A stretch of 64,000 nucleotides of DNA from Marinobacterium rhizophilum DSM 18822 (GTDB lineage Bacteria; Pseudomonadota; Gammaproteobacteria; Pseudomonadales; Balneatricaceae): the NCBI RefSeq assembly GCF_000378045.1, contig NZ_KB899097.1:62001-126000 (forward strand), given 5' to 3'. The position numbers and the translations under genes are program-made. Position 1 is the stretch's first letter. Every line of letters starts with the position of its first letter. This document shows positions 10,276-19,914 of the stretch, in pieces. Under the pieces are notes generated by a model. That model had not been told where the DNA came from. It did no database searches and saw only the letters and a program-made list of their open reading frames with translations.

Positions 10276-11763
10276 TCAGATCACCAGCAGGTCCATGAAC
10301 GCATTGACCGGCATCGCGCCCAGCGCCGCCGGGTCCTTGCACAGTGCAAAAATCCGCTCACAGCGGGCCGCGGGAAAGCGTGTCGCCAGGTTTGCCCTGA
10401 ACTTGTCTTCAAGCAACGGAATACCTTCGTTGCGCCGACGACGGTGGCCCAGCGGGTATTCCACGATGACTTCGGCCGTGTGACTGCCATCGACAAAGAA
10501 CACCTGCACGGCATTGGCAATGGAGCGCTTGTCGGCGTGGAGATACTCGGCACTGAAACGCGGCTCCTCAATGACCTCCATCTTGTCACGCAACACGTCG
10601 ATGACAGGGTTGGCGGCATGAAAGGAATCCTCATAATGCTCGGCCAGCAGATTGCCAAAGATCAGCGGCACGGCGGTCATATACTGCAGGCAGTGATCGC
10701 GATCGGCCGCGTTGGCCAGGGCACCCACCTTGGAGATGATGCGGATAGCAGATTCATGGGTACGAATAACGATCCTGTCGACCTGATCGAGCCTGCCCCT
10801 GACCTGCGGATGCAGTTGCACCGCGGCCTCGACGGCAGTCTGGGCATGGAACTCAGCCGGGAAGGCAACCTTGAACAGCACGTTCTCCATTACGTAGGTG
10901 CCATAGGGGCGTGAAATACTGAACCGGCGCAGGTCCTGGGGCTTAATCCGCTGATCGGCGTTGGTCTTGCTGAACAACACGTCATAGAAGCCCCACTGCC
11001 TGGCCGTCAGCGCGCCGGGAATCCCCATCTCGCCGCGCATCGACATGTCGGCCAGGCGCACGGCACGGGCGCTCGCATCACCCGCCGCCCAGGACTTGCG
11101 TGAGCCTGCATTGGGGGCATGACGATAGGTGCGCAGCGCAGCACCATCGACCCAGGCCTGGGACAGGGCCGCCATAATGGTCTCGTGGTCCCCGCCCATC
11201 AGTTTGGTGACGACGGCGGTAGAGGCGACACGCACCAACAGCACATGATCGAGACCCACACGATTGAAGGCGTTTTCCAGCGCGATCACCCCTTGAATCT
11301 CGTGGGCCCTGATCATGGCATCCAGGACATCGCGCATGCCAAGCGGCGCCTTGCCCTGCGACATGCGCTGCTGCGACAGGTAGTCGGACACGGCCAGAAT
11401 GCCACCCAGGTTATCGGATGGATGGCCCCACTCGGCGGCAAGCCAGGTGTCGTTATAATCGAGCCAGCGGACAAGACAACCGATGTCCCACGCGGCCTTG
11501 ACCGGATCCAGCCTAAACTGCGTGCCGGGCACACGCGCGCCATTGGGCACCAGGGTCCCTTCCACGATGGGCCCCAGGTGCTTGGTGCACTCGGGGAAGC
11601 GCAGGGCCAGCAGAGCGCAGCCCAGGGTATCCATCAGGCAGTTGCGCGCCGTATCCAGCGCCACCGCACTGTCGATTCGGTAGTCCAGTACGTAGTCCGC
11701 TATATCCTGGATAACCTGGTCATAATCCGGGCGCTCGTTCAGATCGAAAGCATCCGCCATCAT
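10276..11763 (-). CDS. prpD: 2-methylcitrate dehydratase
   Basis: The 495-residue MmgE/PrpD-family protein dehydrates 2-methylcitrate in the propionyl-CoA-degrading methylcitrate cycle. Recognisable segments are the [13 protein letters not shown] stretch near residue 50, [21 protein letters not shown] near 100 and [16 protein letters not shown] near 225. Length fits PrpD (about 490). Its ATG follows a GGGGAGGAG ribosome-binding site. It is the last gene of the gntR-prpB-prpC-acnD-prpF-prpD row. Because acnD and prpF are also present, PrpD may be partly redundant here, as proposed for genomes that carry both systems. Confidence 0.95.
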   Translation of the reverse strand: MMADAFDLNERPDYDQVIQDIADYVLDYRIDSAVALDTARNCLMDTLGCALLALRFPECTKHLGPIVEGTLVPNGARVPGTQFRLDPVKAAWDIGCLVRWLDYNDTWLAAEWGHPSDNLGGILAVSDYLSQQRMSQGKAPLGMRDVLDAMIRAHEIQGVIALENAFNRVGLDHVLLVRVASTAVVTKLMGGDHETIMAALSQAWVDGAALRTYRHAPNAGSRKSWAAGDASARAVRLADMSMRGEMGIPGALTARQWGFYDVLFSKTNADQRIKPQDLRRFSISRPYGTYVMENVLFKVAFPAEFHAQTAVEAAVQLHPQVRGRLDQVDRIVIRTHESAIRIISKVGALANAADRDHCLQYMTAVPLIFGNLLAEHYEDSFHAANPVIDVLRDKMEVIEEPRFSAEYLHADKRSIANAVQVFFVDGSHTAEVIVEYPLGHRRRRNEGIPLLEDKFRANLATRFPAARCERIFALCKDPAALGAMPVNAFMDLLVI

Positions 11764-11847
11764 CCTGCTCCTCCCCTGACGAAAAAGGCAAAAAGCGGCA
11801 AAACGGGGACGAAAAATCCGCCCCGTTACCCTGCAGGATAGCGGCGT

Positions 11848-13041
11848 TTAAAACGAATCGCCGGGAATACGGACCCAGCCTTCCATCAACACACGGGCGC
11901 TGCGGCTCATGACCGCCTTCGTCACGACCCAGTCGCCATCGACCTGCCGGGCCTCGGCACCTACGCGCAGGGTGCCCGACGGGTGACCAAAGGTCACGGC
12001 ATTACGCGCGCCACCGCCGGCGGCAAGGTTCACCAGGGTACCGGGAATGGCGGCAGCAGCACCAATGGCAACGGCGGCGGTGCCCATCATGGCGTGATGC
12101 AACTTGCCCATGGACAACGCCCGTACCAGCAGATCCAGCTCCGAGGCCTGTACGGCTTTACCGCTTGACGACAGGTAGTCGGCCGGTTTGGCTACAAAGG
12201 CCACCTTGGGCGTATGCTGGCGCGTAGCCGCCTGATCAACGTGCTCAATCAGCCCCATGCGCACCGCGCCGTGCGCACGAATCAATTCAAAGCGCGCCAG
12301 AATCTCGGCATCGCCGTTAATGTCATCTTGCAGTTCGGTGCCGCGGTGACCAAGATCTTCGGCATTCAGAAAGATGGTCGGAATGCCGGCATTGATCAGC
12401 GTGGCCCTGAAGGTACCAACACCGGGGACGTCGAGATCGTCGACCAGATTACCGGTCGGGAACATCGCGCCCTCGCCGTCGGCCGGGTCCATGAACTCGA
12501 CCTGCACTTCCGCCGCCGGGAAGGTCACACCATCGAGTTCGAAGTCACCGGTTTCCTGTACCGCACCGTCGGTCATCGGCACATGGGCGATGATGGTCTT
12601 ACCGATGTTGGCCTGCCAGATGCGCACAATCGCCACGCCGTTCTCGGGGATGCGACCGGCATCGACCAGCCCACTGCTGATGGCAAAGGAACCGACCGCC
12701 GCGGTGAGATTGCCGCAGTTGCCACTCCAGTCGACAAAGGGCTTGTCGATAGAGACCTGACCGAACAGGTAATCGACATCATGCTCCGGCTGCTGACTTT
12801 TGGACAGAATAACGGTCTTGCTGGTACTGGACGTGGCACCACCCATGCCGTCAGTCTGCTTGCCGTAAGGATCAGGACTGCCGATAACGCGCAGCAGCAG
12901 CGCATCGCGCGCAGCACCGGGCACACGGGCCGATTCAGGCAGATCGTCAAGGCTGAAGAACACACCCTTGCTGGTACCGCCACGCATATAGGTGGCAGGA
13001 ATCTTTATCTGTGGAGCGTGAATCTGGGGTACTTGGGACAT
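11848..13041 (-). CDS. prpF: 2-methylaconitate cis-trans isomerase
   Basis: The 397-residue PrpF-family isomerase works with AcnD, whose product is the trans isomer of 2-methylaconitate that PrpF converts to the cis form. The N-terminal motif PATYMRGGTSKGVFF and the central DWSGNCGNLTAAVGSFAI segment, with the conserved Cys, are hallmarks of the diaminopimelate-epimerase-like fold. It lies between acnD and prpD in the operon. Its AGGAG ribosome-binding site sits just downstream of a hairpin in the acnD-prpF gap. Confidence 0.96.
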   Translation of the reverse strand: MSQVPQIHAPQIKIPATYMRGGTSKGVFFSLDDLPESARVPGAARDALLLRVIGSPDPYGKQTDGMGGATSSTSKTVILSKSQQPEHDVDYLFGQVSIDKPFVDWSGNCGNLTAAVGSFAISSGLVDAGRIPENGVAIVRIWQANIGKTIIAHVPMTDGAVQETGDFELDGVTFPAAEVQVEFMDPADGEGAMFPTGNLVDDLDVPGVGTFRATLINAGIPTIFLNAEDLGHRGTELQDDINGDAEILARFELIRAHGAVRMGLIEHVDQAATRQHTPKVAFVAKPADYLSSSGKAVQASELDLLVRALSMGKLHHAMMGTAAVAIGAAAAIPGTLVNLAAGGGARNAVTFGHPSGTLRVGAEARQVDGDWVVTKAVMSRSARVLMEGWVRIPGDSF

Positions 13042-13060
13042 TACTGAACTCCTAAAGAAA

Positions 13061-13083
13061 GCGGGCGCCGCCAGGGCGCCCGC
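13061..13083 (-). other. hairpin in the acnD-prpF gap
   Basis: A perfect 9-bp inverted repeat (13061-13069 with 13075-13083) lies 10 bp after the acnD stop and is followed on the minus strand by TTTCTTT and then the prpF ribosome-binding site. It may protect the upstream mRNA 3' end or partly terminate transcription, lowering prpF and prpD expression. Confidence 0.5.
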
Positions 13084-13092
13084 TCGAACCGA

Positions 13093-15687
13093 TCAGGCAC
13101 TGACACTGGACTCAAGGAAGTCCTGCGCAAAGCGCTGCAACACGCCACCGGCGCCATAGATAGACACTTCTTCAGCGGTATCCAGGCGACAGCGCACCGG
13201 TACCTCGACGCGCTCGCCATTGCGGCGATTGATCACCAGTGTCAGCTCCGCGCGGGGTGTCGGCTCACCCACCACGTCATAGGTCTCGGTACCGTCAATG
13301 GCGTACGTATGCCGGTTTTCTCCCAGCATGAACTCCAGTGGCAGGACACCCATGCCCACCAGGTTGGTACGGTGAATACGCTCGAAACCTTCCGCCACAA
13401 TGACCTCAACACCAGCAAGACGCACACCCTTGGCCGCCCAGTCTCGGGACGAGCCCTGACCATAGTCGGCGCCGGCCACAATGATCAGGGGCTGCTTGCG
13501 CTCCATGTAGGTCTCGATCGCCTCCCACATGCGCGTGACCGTGCCTTCAGGCTCGATGCGGGCCAGGGATCCCTGCTTGACCTTGCCGTCTTCCTGCACC
13601 ATTTCATTGAACAGTTTGGGATTGGCGAAGGTCGCACGCTGTGCCGTGAGGTGATCGCCGCGGTGGGTCGCATAGGAGTTGAAGTCCACCTCCGGCAGGC
13701 CCATCTTGTGCAGGTAGGCGCCGGCGGCGCTGTCGAGCAGAATCGCATTGGACGGCGACAGGTGATCCGTGGTGATGTTGTCACCCAGCACCGCCAGCGG
13801 GCGCATGCCTTTCATGCTACGCTCACCTGCCAGTGCCCCTTCCCAGTATGGCGGGCGACGGATATAGGTGCTTTGCGGCCGCCAGTCATACAGTGGCGTC
13901 ACCTGCTCACCGTTGTCATCTTCCACGGCAAACATCGGTATGTACACCTTGCGGAACTGCTCAGGCTTGACGCTCTCGCGCACGATGGCATCAATCTCTT
14001 CATCACTCGGCCAGAGATCTTTCAAGGTGACGGGCTGGCCGTCCTTGTCGATGCCCAGCACATCCTTTTCAATATCGAAGCGGATGGTGCCTGCGATGGC
14101 GTAGGCGACCACCAGCGGCGGCGAGGCCAGGAAGGCCTGCTTGGCGTAGGGATGAATGCGGCCATCAAAATTGCGGTTACCCGACAGCACCGCTGTCGCA
14201 TACAGGTCGCGGTCAATCACTTCCTGCTGGATCTTGGGATCCAGCGCCCCGCTCATGCCATTGCAGGTGGTGCAGGCAAAGCCGACGATGCCAAATCCCA
14301 GCTGTTCGAGCTCGGGCAGCAGCCCTGCGTCTTCCAGGTACAGCTGCACCGCTTTTGATCCCGGCGCCAGCGAGGTTTTCACCCAGGGCTTGCGCACCAG
14401 GCCGCGGGCATTGGCATTGCGTGCCAGCAGGCCCGCGGCAATCACGTTGCGCGGATTGCTGGTATTGGTACAGCTGGTAATGGCGGCAATGATCACCGCG
14501 CCATCCGGCATGAGTCCCGGTTCGTTTTCCACCGTGCCGGCGATACCGCGATCGGCAAGCTCGGAGGTCGGTACCCGGTTGTGCGGATTCGATGGGCCGG
14601 CAATATTGCGACCGACGCTGGACAGGTCGAACGTCAGCACGCGCTCGTACTCGGCATTTTTCAAACTGTCCGCCCAGAGGCCGGTGGTTTTGGCGTAATT
14701 TTCCACCAGCTTGACCTGCTCGTCTTCACGGCCGGTAATGCGCAGGTAATCAATTGTCTGCTCGTCGATGTAGAACATCGCCGCCGAGGCGCCGAATTCC
14801 GGCGTCATATTGGAGATGGTGGCCCGATCCCCCAGGGTCAGTGCGGCAACACCCTCACCGAAGAACTCAAGGTAAGAAGACACCACCTTCTGGGCGCGCA
14901 GGAATTCGGTGACCGCCAGCACGATATCGGTGGCCGTAATGCCGGGCTGGCGGGTTCCCGTCAGTTCCACACCAATAATGTCAGGCAGGCGCATCCAGGA
15001 CGCCCGCCCCAGCATGACACTTTCAGCTTCCAGGCCGCCAACACCGATGGCAATAACGCCCAGTGCATCGACGTGCGGCGTATGGCTGTCCGTGCCCACC
15101 AGCGTATCCGGGAAGGCCACGCCATCGCGGGCCTGAATCACCGGAGACATTTTCTCCAGGTTGATCTGGTGCATGATGCCGTTACCGGGCGGTATCACAT
15201 CAACGTTCTTAAACGCCTTCTTGGTCCAGTTGATAAAGTGAAAACGGTCTTCATTACGGCGGTCTTCGATGCTGCGGTTCTTTTCAAACGCATCTTTTTC
15301 AAAGCCACCGTGCTCCACGGCCAGCGAGTGGTCAACGATCAGCTGGGTCGGTACCACGGGGTTAACCTGCGAGGGGTCACCACCCTGCTCGGCAATGGCA
15401 TCGCGCAGGCCGGCAAGATCCACCAGCGCCGTCTGGCCAAGAATGTCGTGACAAACGACACGCGCCGGAAACCAGGGAAAATCCAGTTCGCGCTTACGTT
15501 CGATAAACTGCTTCAGCGAGTCGGTCAGGGTGGCGGGGTCGCAGCGACGCACCAGGTTTTCCGCCAGCACGCGGGATGTGTACGGAAGCTTGTCATAGGC
15601 GCCGGGCTGGATCGCGTCGACAGCTGCCCGGGTATCGAAATAATCCAGGTCGGTGCCTGGCAGGGATTTGCGGTATTGAGTGTTCAT
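13093..15687 (-). CDS. acnD: Fe-S 2-methylcitrate dehydratase
   Basis: This 864-residue aconitase-family protein is the AcnD type that dehydrates 2-methylcitrate. Fe-S ligands are visible in AAITSCTNTSNP and CTTCNGMSG, and the swivel domain starts with GDNITTDHLSPSNAI and contains YGQGSSRDWAAKG. It sits directly before prpF, the diagnostic pairing that separates AcnD from housekeeping AcnA. I place the start at ATG 15687 (MNTQYRKSLPGT), where the conserved N-terminus begins, with GGAG about 10 bases upstream. The frame stays open to 15720, but those residues are not conserved-looking. Confidence 0.95.
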   Translation of the reverse strand: MNTQYRKSLPGTDLDYFDTRAAVDAIQPGAYDKLPYTSRVLAENLVRRCDPATLTDSLKQFIERKRELDFPWFPARVVCHDILGQTALVDLAGLRDAIAEQGGDPSQVNPVVPTQLIVDHSLAVEHGGFEKDAFEKNRSIEDRRNEDRFHFINWTKKAFKNVDVIPPGNGIMHQINLEKMSPVIQARDGVAFPDTLVGTDSHTPHVDALGVIAIGVGGLEAESVMLGRASWMRLPDIIGVELTGTRQPGITATDIVLAVTEFLRAQKVVSSYLEFFGEGVAALTLGDRATISNMTPEFGASAAMFYIDEQTIDYLRITGREDEQVKLVENYAKTTGLWADSLKNAEYERVLTFDLSSVGRNIAGPSNPHNRVPTSELADRGIAGTVENEPGLMPDGAVIIAAITSCTNTSNPRNVIAAGLLARNANARGLVRKPWVKTSLAPGSKAVQLYLEDAGLLPELEQLGFGIVGFACTTCNGMSGALDPKIQQEVIDRDLYATAVLSGNRNFDGRIHPYAKQAFLASPPLVVAYAIAGTIRFDIEKDVLGIDKDGQPVTLKDLWPSDEEIDAIVRESVKPEQFRKVYIPMFAVEDDNGEQVTPLYDWRPQSTYIRRPPYWEGALAGERSMKGMRPLAVLGDNITTDHLSPSNAILLDSAAGAYLHKMGLPEVDFNSYATHRGDHLTAQRATFANPKLFNEMVQEDGKVKQGSLARIEPEGTVTRMWEAIETYMERKQPLIIVAGADYGQGSSRDWAAKGVRLAGVEVIVAEGFERIHRTNLVGMGVLPLEFMLGENRHTYAIDGTETYDVVGEPTPRAELTLVINRRNGERVEVPVRCRLDTAEEVSIYGAGGVLQRFAQDFLESSVSA

Positions 15688-15790
15688 TGCGCCGGGACTC
15701 CATCGAGTAGCACTCAGCAACGCGAGCCGGCGGGCATCAGCATCCGGGCGTCTACGCCGGCTGCCGCGTTACTGAGCAAAAAGGTGGGCG

Positions 15791-15813
15791 AGGCGATCGC
15801 ACGGCGATCGCCT
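15791..15813 (-). other. hairpin in the prpC-acnD gap
   Basis: A perfect 10-bp inverted repeat AGGCGATCGC/GCGATCGCCT (15791-15800 with 15804-15813) with a 3-base loop lies just after the prpC stop. TTTTT follows on the minus strand 8 bases further on. It could act as an mRNA-stabilising or attenuating element within the prp operon. Confidence 0.45.
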
Positions 15814-15819
15814 GCAGGC

Positions 15820-16953
15820 TCAGGTGCGATCTTCGATCGCGATCCAGTCAGCATGATCGGGGCCGGTGTAGTCGGCACTCGGTCGAATAATGCGGTTGTT
15901 TTCACGCTGCTCGATAATATGGGCGGTCCAGCCGCTGACGCGCGAGCACACGAAGATCGGCGTGAACAGCTTGGTGGGAATGCCCATGAAGTGATACGCC
16001 GATGCATGGAAGAAGTCAGCATTGCAGAACAGTTTCTTCTCGCGCCACATCACGGCTTCACAGCGTTCAGAGACGGGGTACAGCACCGTATCACCCACCT
16101 CTTCGGCGAGACGCTTGGACCACTTTTTAATGAGTGCATTGCGTGGGTCGGATTCGCGGTAAATCGCGTGACCGAAGCCCATGATCTTTTCCTTGCGTTC
16201 GAGTTTGCCCAGGATTTCGCGCTCAGCCTCATCCGCCGAGGTCCAGTGCTCAATCATTTCCATCGCCGCTTCGTTGGCACCGCCATGCAGCGGGCCACGC
16301 AGCGTGCCGATGGCAGCCGTGACGCTGGAATGAATATCGGACAGCGTGGAGGCACAGACGCGGGCGGCAAAGGTCGAGGCATTGAATTCATGCTCGGCGT
16401 ACAGAATCAGCGACACGTTCATGACGCGCTCGTGCAGCTCGTTCGGCTTTTCGCCCCGCAACAGGGTCAGGAAGTGCCCGCCAATGGAGTCGACCTCGGG
16501 TGCCCGAGTGTCGATGCGCACGCCATCGTGGCTGTAACGGTACCAGTAGCAGATGATCGACGGAAAGCAGCCCAGCATACGATCGATATGATCATGCTGG
16601 TCGGTAAAGCTGTGTTCAGTTTCCAGGTTGCCCAGCATCGAGCATCCGGTGCGCATCACGTCCATGGGATGAGCGTCGGCCGGAATCTGTTCAAGCACCG
16701 CCTTCAGCGCCTGGGGCAAGTCGCGATAGCCCTTGAGCCGCGTAATGTAGGCGTCCAGCTCGGCCCGGTTGGGCAGCTTGCCATACAGCAGCAGATAGGC
16801 GACTTCCTCAAACTGAGCCTTGTCGGCCAGTTCCGCAATATCATAGCCCCGGTACGTCAGGCCAGCCCCGGATTGCCCCACCGTGCACAGCGCCGTTGCG
16901 CCAGCAGACTGACCACGAAGACCGGCGCCGCTCAGTTGTTTTGCTTCAGCCAT
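15820..16953 (-). CDS. prpC: 2-methylcitrate synthase
   Basis: The 377-residue citrate-synthase-family protein condenses propionyl-CoA with oxaloacetate. The N-terminus GLRGQSAGATALCTVG and YRGYDIAELA fit PrpC. Active-site segments are PLHGGANEAAMEM, GFGHAIYRESDPRN and VCSRVSGWTAHIIEQ, with the catalytic His and Asp/Arg residues. The ATG at 16953 follows AAGGAG and gives the normal PrpC length; an upstream extension to 17040 is unlikely. Its place between prpB and acnD confirms the methylcitrate role over housekeeping citrate synthase. Confidence 0.95.
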   Translation of the reverse strand: MAEAKQLSGAGLRGQSAGATALCTVGQSGAGLTYRGYDIAELADKAQFEEVAYLLLYGKLPNRAELDAYITRLKGYRDLPQALKAVLEQIPADAHPMDVMRTGCSMLGNLETEHSFTDQHDHIDRMLGCFPSIICYWYRYSHDGVRIDTRAPEVDSIGGHFLTLLRGEKPNELHERVMNVSLILYAEHEFNASTFAARVCASTLSDIHSSVTAAIGTLRGPLHGGANEAAMEMIEHWTSADEAEREILGKLERKEKIMGFGHAIYRESDPRNALIKKWSKRLAEEVGDTVLYPVSERCEAVMWREKKLFCNADFFHASAYHFMGIPTKLFTPIFVCSRVSGWTAHIIEQRENNRIIRPSADYTGPDHADWIAIEDRT

Positions 16954-17064
16954 CCTGTCTCTCCTTATTTTTTTTACCGGCAACAGCCGTTGTACTGCCC
17001 GGTTGTTCGAATTGGGTACAGCGAGCGACGAGCGGGTCACACCCCTCTTCGGCCGGCATCGCTG

Positions 17065-17958
17065 CTACTTGTTCTTGCCTTCGGCGAAGAGCGCATCGAG
17101 CTTCTGCTCAAACTCGTGATAATTCAGGAAATCGTAAAGTTCCATGCGGGTCTGCATGCTGTCGACGACAGCGCGCTGATCACCATCGTGCAGCAGATGT
17201 TCGAACACATTCAGCGCCGCCTTGTTGGCCGCCCGGAAAGCCGACAGCGGGTAAAGCACCATGCTGGCGCCGTTCTCGGCCAGTTCCTGCTTGTTGAACA
17301 ACGGCGTGGCGCCGAATTCGGTGATGTTGGCCAGCAGATGCGCTCCCTGGATGCCATCGGTAAAGGCGCGGTAATCCTCCAGCGTATGTACCGCTTCAGC
17401 GAAGATCCCGTCGGCACCGGCTTCCAGGCAGGCCTGGGCGCGCTCTACGGCCGCATTCAGCCCCTCCATCTGGAAGGCATCGGTACGGGCGATAATGAAG
17501 AAATCGTCATCGGTACGGGCATCCACCGCCGCTTTGACCCGATCTACCATTTCTTCCAGCGAAACAATCTCCTTGTTGGGACGATGACCGCAACGCTTCT
17601 GGGCGACCTGGTCTTCGATATGCACGGCCGCCGCGCCACCCTTGATCATTTCCCGCACGGTGCGGGCAATATTGAAGGCGCCGCCCCAGCCGGTATCGAT
17701 GTCCACCAACAGGGGTGTATCCACCGCATTGGAGATGCGTCGCACATCTTCGAGCACATCATTCATGGAGGTCATGCCAAGATCCGGCAGGCCGTAAGAA
17801 GCATTGGCCACGCCGCCACCGGACAGGTAAATGGCCTGGTGCCCGACACGGGTTGCCATCATGGCGTGATAGGCATTAATAGTGCCCACGATTTGCAGCG
17901 GCTTGTTTTCAGCCAGTGCCTTGCGAAAGCGTCCGCCTGCAGTAAGTTTGTCAGCCAT
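17065..17958 (-). CDS. prpB: 2-methylisocitrate lyase
   Basis: The 297-residue isocitrate-lyase-superfamily enzyme cleaves 2-methylisocitrate to pyruvate and succinate, the last step of the cycle. Motifs are [18 protein letters not shown] near the N-terminus, [15 protein letters not shown] as metal-binding part, and [10 protein letters not shown] as the catalytic KxCGH loop. Length equals other PrpB proteins. Its start overlaps the stop of the upstream regulator gene by 8 bases, so regulator and enzyme genes are translationally linked. Pyruvate made here can feed the PEP synthase encoded nearby. Confidence 0.96.
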   Translation of the reverse strand: MADKLTAGGRFRKALAENKPLQIVGTINAYHAMMATRVGHQAIYLSGGGVANASYGLPDLGMTSMNDVLEDVRRISNAVDTPLLVDIDTGWGGAFNIARTVREMIKGGAAAVHIEDQVAQKRCGHRPNKEIVSLEEMVDRVKAAVDARTDDDFFIIARTDAFQMEGLNAAVERAQACLEAGADGIFAEAVHTLEDYRAFTDGIQGAHLLANITEFGATPLFNKQELAENGASMVLYPLSAFRAANKAALNVFEHLLHDGDQRAVVDSMQTRMELYDFLNYHEFEQKLDALFAEGKNK

Positions 17959-18664
17959 GATGTTCCCCCAGAGTTGAATTCACTGATTCAAGTTTATTTT
18001 CGATGTTGCGACGCGCCGCACTGATGTGTCGACGCATGAGCAATTCCGCCAGCTCAGGGTCCCGCGCATCGATCGCATCCACGATCTGGCGATGCTCCTT
18101 GAGCGCCCGTTTGGGACGCGAACTGGAGACACTGAATTGATAGCGGTACATGCGTACCAGGTGATAAAGATCGCTGCCGAGAATCTCCAGCAACTTGGCA
18201 TTCTTGCTGCCCTGTACGATCCGGAAATGAAAATCCAGATCGCCCTCTTTCTGAAAATAGGCCCTGCCTTCGAGCTCTTCCACCGAACGCTCATGCGCAT
18301 CCAGCAGGTCCCGCAGCCCCTGAATTTCGGCCTCGGTCATGAACTCGGCCGCCAGCCGGCACGCCATGCCCTCAAGGGCCTCACGCACCCGGTAGATCTC
18401 AACCAGTTCATTTGCCGACAGCTTCACCACGCGGGCACCGATATGGGGCTTGCGCTCAATCAGGCGCAGGCCTTCGAGACGACGCATGGCTTCACGCAAC
18501 GGACCCCGGCTGATGCCATAAACGCGTGCAAGCTCAGGTTCGCTTATCTTGTAACCCGGCGGCATCTCGCCCTTGACGATCGCGGTGACGATTTCCTCAC
18601 AGACGCGATCCGCCAGTGTTCGGGTTTCCATCTGAAGGGATCGTACAATTGTTTTGTCTGTCAT
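17951..18664 (-). CDS. prpR: GntR/FCD-family regulator of the methylcitrate operon
   Basis: The 237-residue protein has an N-terminal GntR winged helix ([20 protein letters not shown], about residues 37-56) and a C-terminal all-helical FCD ligand-binding domain with metal-binding His candidates ([12 protein letters not shown]). It is the first gene of the prp operon and overlaps prpB, as in Pseudomonas, where a GntR-type protein replaces the sigma54-type PrpR of enterics. The symbol is used in that sense. Two TGTCGACA palindromes lie upstream of its start, so it probably represses its own operon; 2-methylcitrate or a related acid is the likely inducer. Confidence 0.88.
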   Translation of the reverse strand: MTDKTIVRSLQMETRTLADRVCEEIVTAIVKGEMPPGYKISEPELARVYGISRGPLREAMRRLEGLRLIERKPHIGARVVKLSANELVEIYRVREALEGMACRLAAEFMTEAEIQGLRDLLDAHERSVEELEGRAYFQKEGDLDFHFRIVQGSKNAKLLEILGSDLYHLVRMYRYQFSVSSSRPKRALKEHRQIVDAIDARDPELAELLMRRHISAARRNIENKLESVNSTLGEHHG

Positions 18665-18683
18665 AAGGGCTCACAAAGTGAAG

Positions 18684-18695
18684 ACTGTCGACAAT
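18684..18695. promoter_or_regulatory. TGTCGACA palindrome, proposed GntR operator 1
   Basis: The core TGTCGACA at 18686-18693 lies 22 bp upstream of the prp regulator start. The symmetry resembles the TnGTnnnACnA pattern known for FCD-type GntR proteins. Two further copies occur at 18758 and 19756. Confidence 0.55.
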
Positions 18696-18756
18696 GTTCA
18701 ATACAGACAACCTTAGCGCCACATAAAGAATAGTTCAACAGCCATATTGATATAAA

Positions 18757-18766
18757 TTGTCGACAC
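18757..18766. promoter_or_regulatory. TGTCGACA palindrome, proposed GntR operator 2
   Basis: A second copy of the TGTCGACA core (18758-18765) lies 72 bp upstream of the first, in an AT-rich stretch that also holds the end of the hydrolase transcript. Paired sites fit cooperative binding at the prp promoter. Confidence 0.5.
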
Positions 18767-18807
18767 TATACGAAGTGTGTACACGCCGGGCAGCGAATCG
18801 CCCAACA

Positions 18808-19680
18808 CTAGATGCCACTCGATCCCAGATGCCGTAGCAGCTCGGCCTCCATCGTCGCCGCGATCTGACGCGGCTTCTGAAACGGCAGAGAGTGATCGGT
18901 ACCCGCCACCAGAAAGTAGTGCCAGTTGGGCAATCGCTCAGCCAGGTGACGGTGATACTGATGCATGGGATCGACGCTGCGCCCGCCAATAAAGCTGCTG
19001 ACATCCCCCTGGGCGGCCACGAGCGCATCACGGTCCAGCTCATTGATCGCGCGGGTAACAGCATTGAGCGCATTGGCAAAGCCCTGCGGGCGCGCCGCCA
19101 GGCGGGCAACCATCATTGCTTCGGCCTCGGGCTTGATCTTTCGATCCGGCGAAATCGCATCGAGAAACTGATAAATGCCCTGCCTGGCATCCTCGCCGCT
19201 CAGGTGCGCCGCTGCATGGGTGTAACGCTGGCGCAGTGCTACGGTGCTGCCCCAGTCGGGGCGATCCAGCACAGCGGACTCAAGCAAGTACTGCTTTTGC
19301 ACCCACGCACTGTGCTGCTGCTTGAACAGCATGGCCACCAGCCCGCCCAGGGAATAGCCTCCCAGGTCGAAAGCATCCCATCCAAGATGGCCCACCAGCG
19401 CTGCCAGGTCCGCCACTAGCGTATGAATGCTGTAGGGATGCTCGTGACCATCGGGACTGTGCGTGTCGCCCATGCCGCGCAGATCAGGCACGAGAATCCA
19501 GCGCCACTGGGAAGTGAACGCAATCAGCGCGTGCCAGGTATCGAGACCGGCCACACCGGCACCGTGCAGCAGCACCAGATGCCGATCGGCAGGTGCCTCG
19601 GGGTTATGATAAAGCCTATAGGTCAGGTGCTGATCCGCCAGTTTCAGACAGTGTTTTTCGATGGCAAAAGGGTGACGCAT
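18808..19680 (-). CDS. alpha/beta hydrolase, possibly in the prp regulon
   Basis: This 290-residue alpha/beta-hydrolase-fold protein has the oxyanion-hole motif LLHGAGVAG (about residues 35-43), PDLRGMGDTHSPDG, the nucleophile elbow GYSLGG, and a C-terminal catalytic His in GTDHSLPFQKP. It has no signal peptide and is likely a cytosolic esterase, thioesterase or lactonase. AAGGA precedes the ATG. A perfect 14-bp version of the TGTCGACA palindrome lies 73 bp upstream, so it may be controlled by the neighbouring GntR protein. The substrate is unknown; a propionyl- or methylcitrate-related ester is only a guess. Confidence 0.85.
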   Translation of the reverse strand: MRHPFAIEKHCLKLADQHLTYRLYHNPEAPADRHLVLLHGAGVAGLDTWHALIAFTSQWRWILVPDLRGMGDTHSPDGHEHPYSIHTLVADLAALVGHLGWDAFDLGGYSLGGLVAMLFKQQHSAWVQKQYLLESAVLDRPDWGSTVALRQRYTHAAAHLSGEDARQGIYQFLDAISPDRKIKPEAEAMMVARLAARPQGFANALNAVTRAINELDRDALVAAQGDVSSFIGGRSVDPMHQYHRHLAERLPNWHYFLVAGTDHSLPFQKPRQIAATMEAELLRHLGSSGI

Positions 19681-19752
19681 GTAAAGATCCTTGATTAAGC
19701 GAACAGGCCGGTAGCCGCGTTAGTTCAACACCGGACGAACGCTCGATAGAAA

Positions 19753-19766
19753 AAGTGTCGACACTT
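19753..19766. promoter_or_regulatory. perfect 14-bp palindrome, proposed GntR operator 3
   Basis: AAGTGTCGACACTT is a perfect palindrome upstream of the hydrolase start at 19680. It contains the same TGTCGACA core as the two sites upstream of the prp regulator. Confidence 0.55.
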
Positions 19767-19914
19767 CGAGCATCGCAGGGCAATTATAGCCTCTGGGCAC
19801 TATTGCGCAGCCTTATCCTGTGCTGACGACAGTCGCATCAGCATCCGCCTCGTGCATTGCCTGTGCACCGCGGGTAGAATTGCCGCTTTATACCGGCAGG
19901 CAGAACTCAGGCAC

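Noticed and set aside
15791-15813. GCGATCGC octamers as HIP1-type repeats
   Set aside because: HIP1 is a cyanobacterial feature; here the two octamers simply form one hairpin and I did not see the motif recurring elsewhere.
14581-18024. 1147-residue plus-strand open frame across acnD, prpC and prpB
   Set aside because: It is the antisense of well-supported genes in a GC-rich region; His/Gln/Arg-rich content marks it as a shadow.
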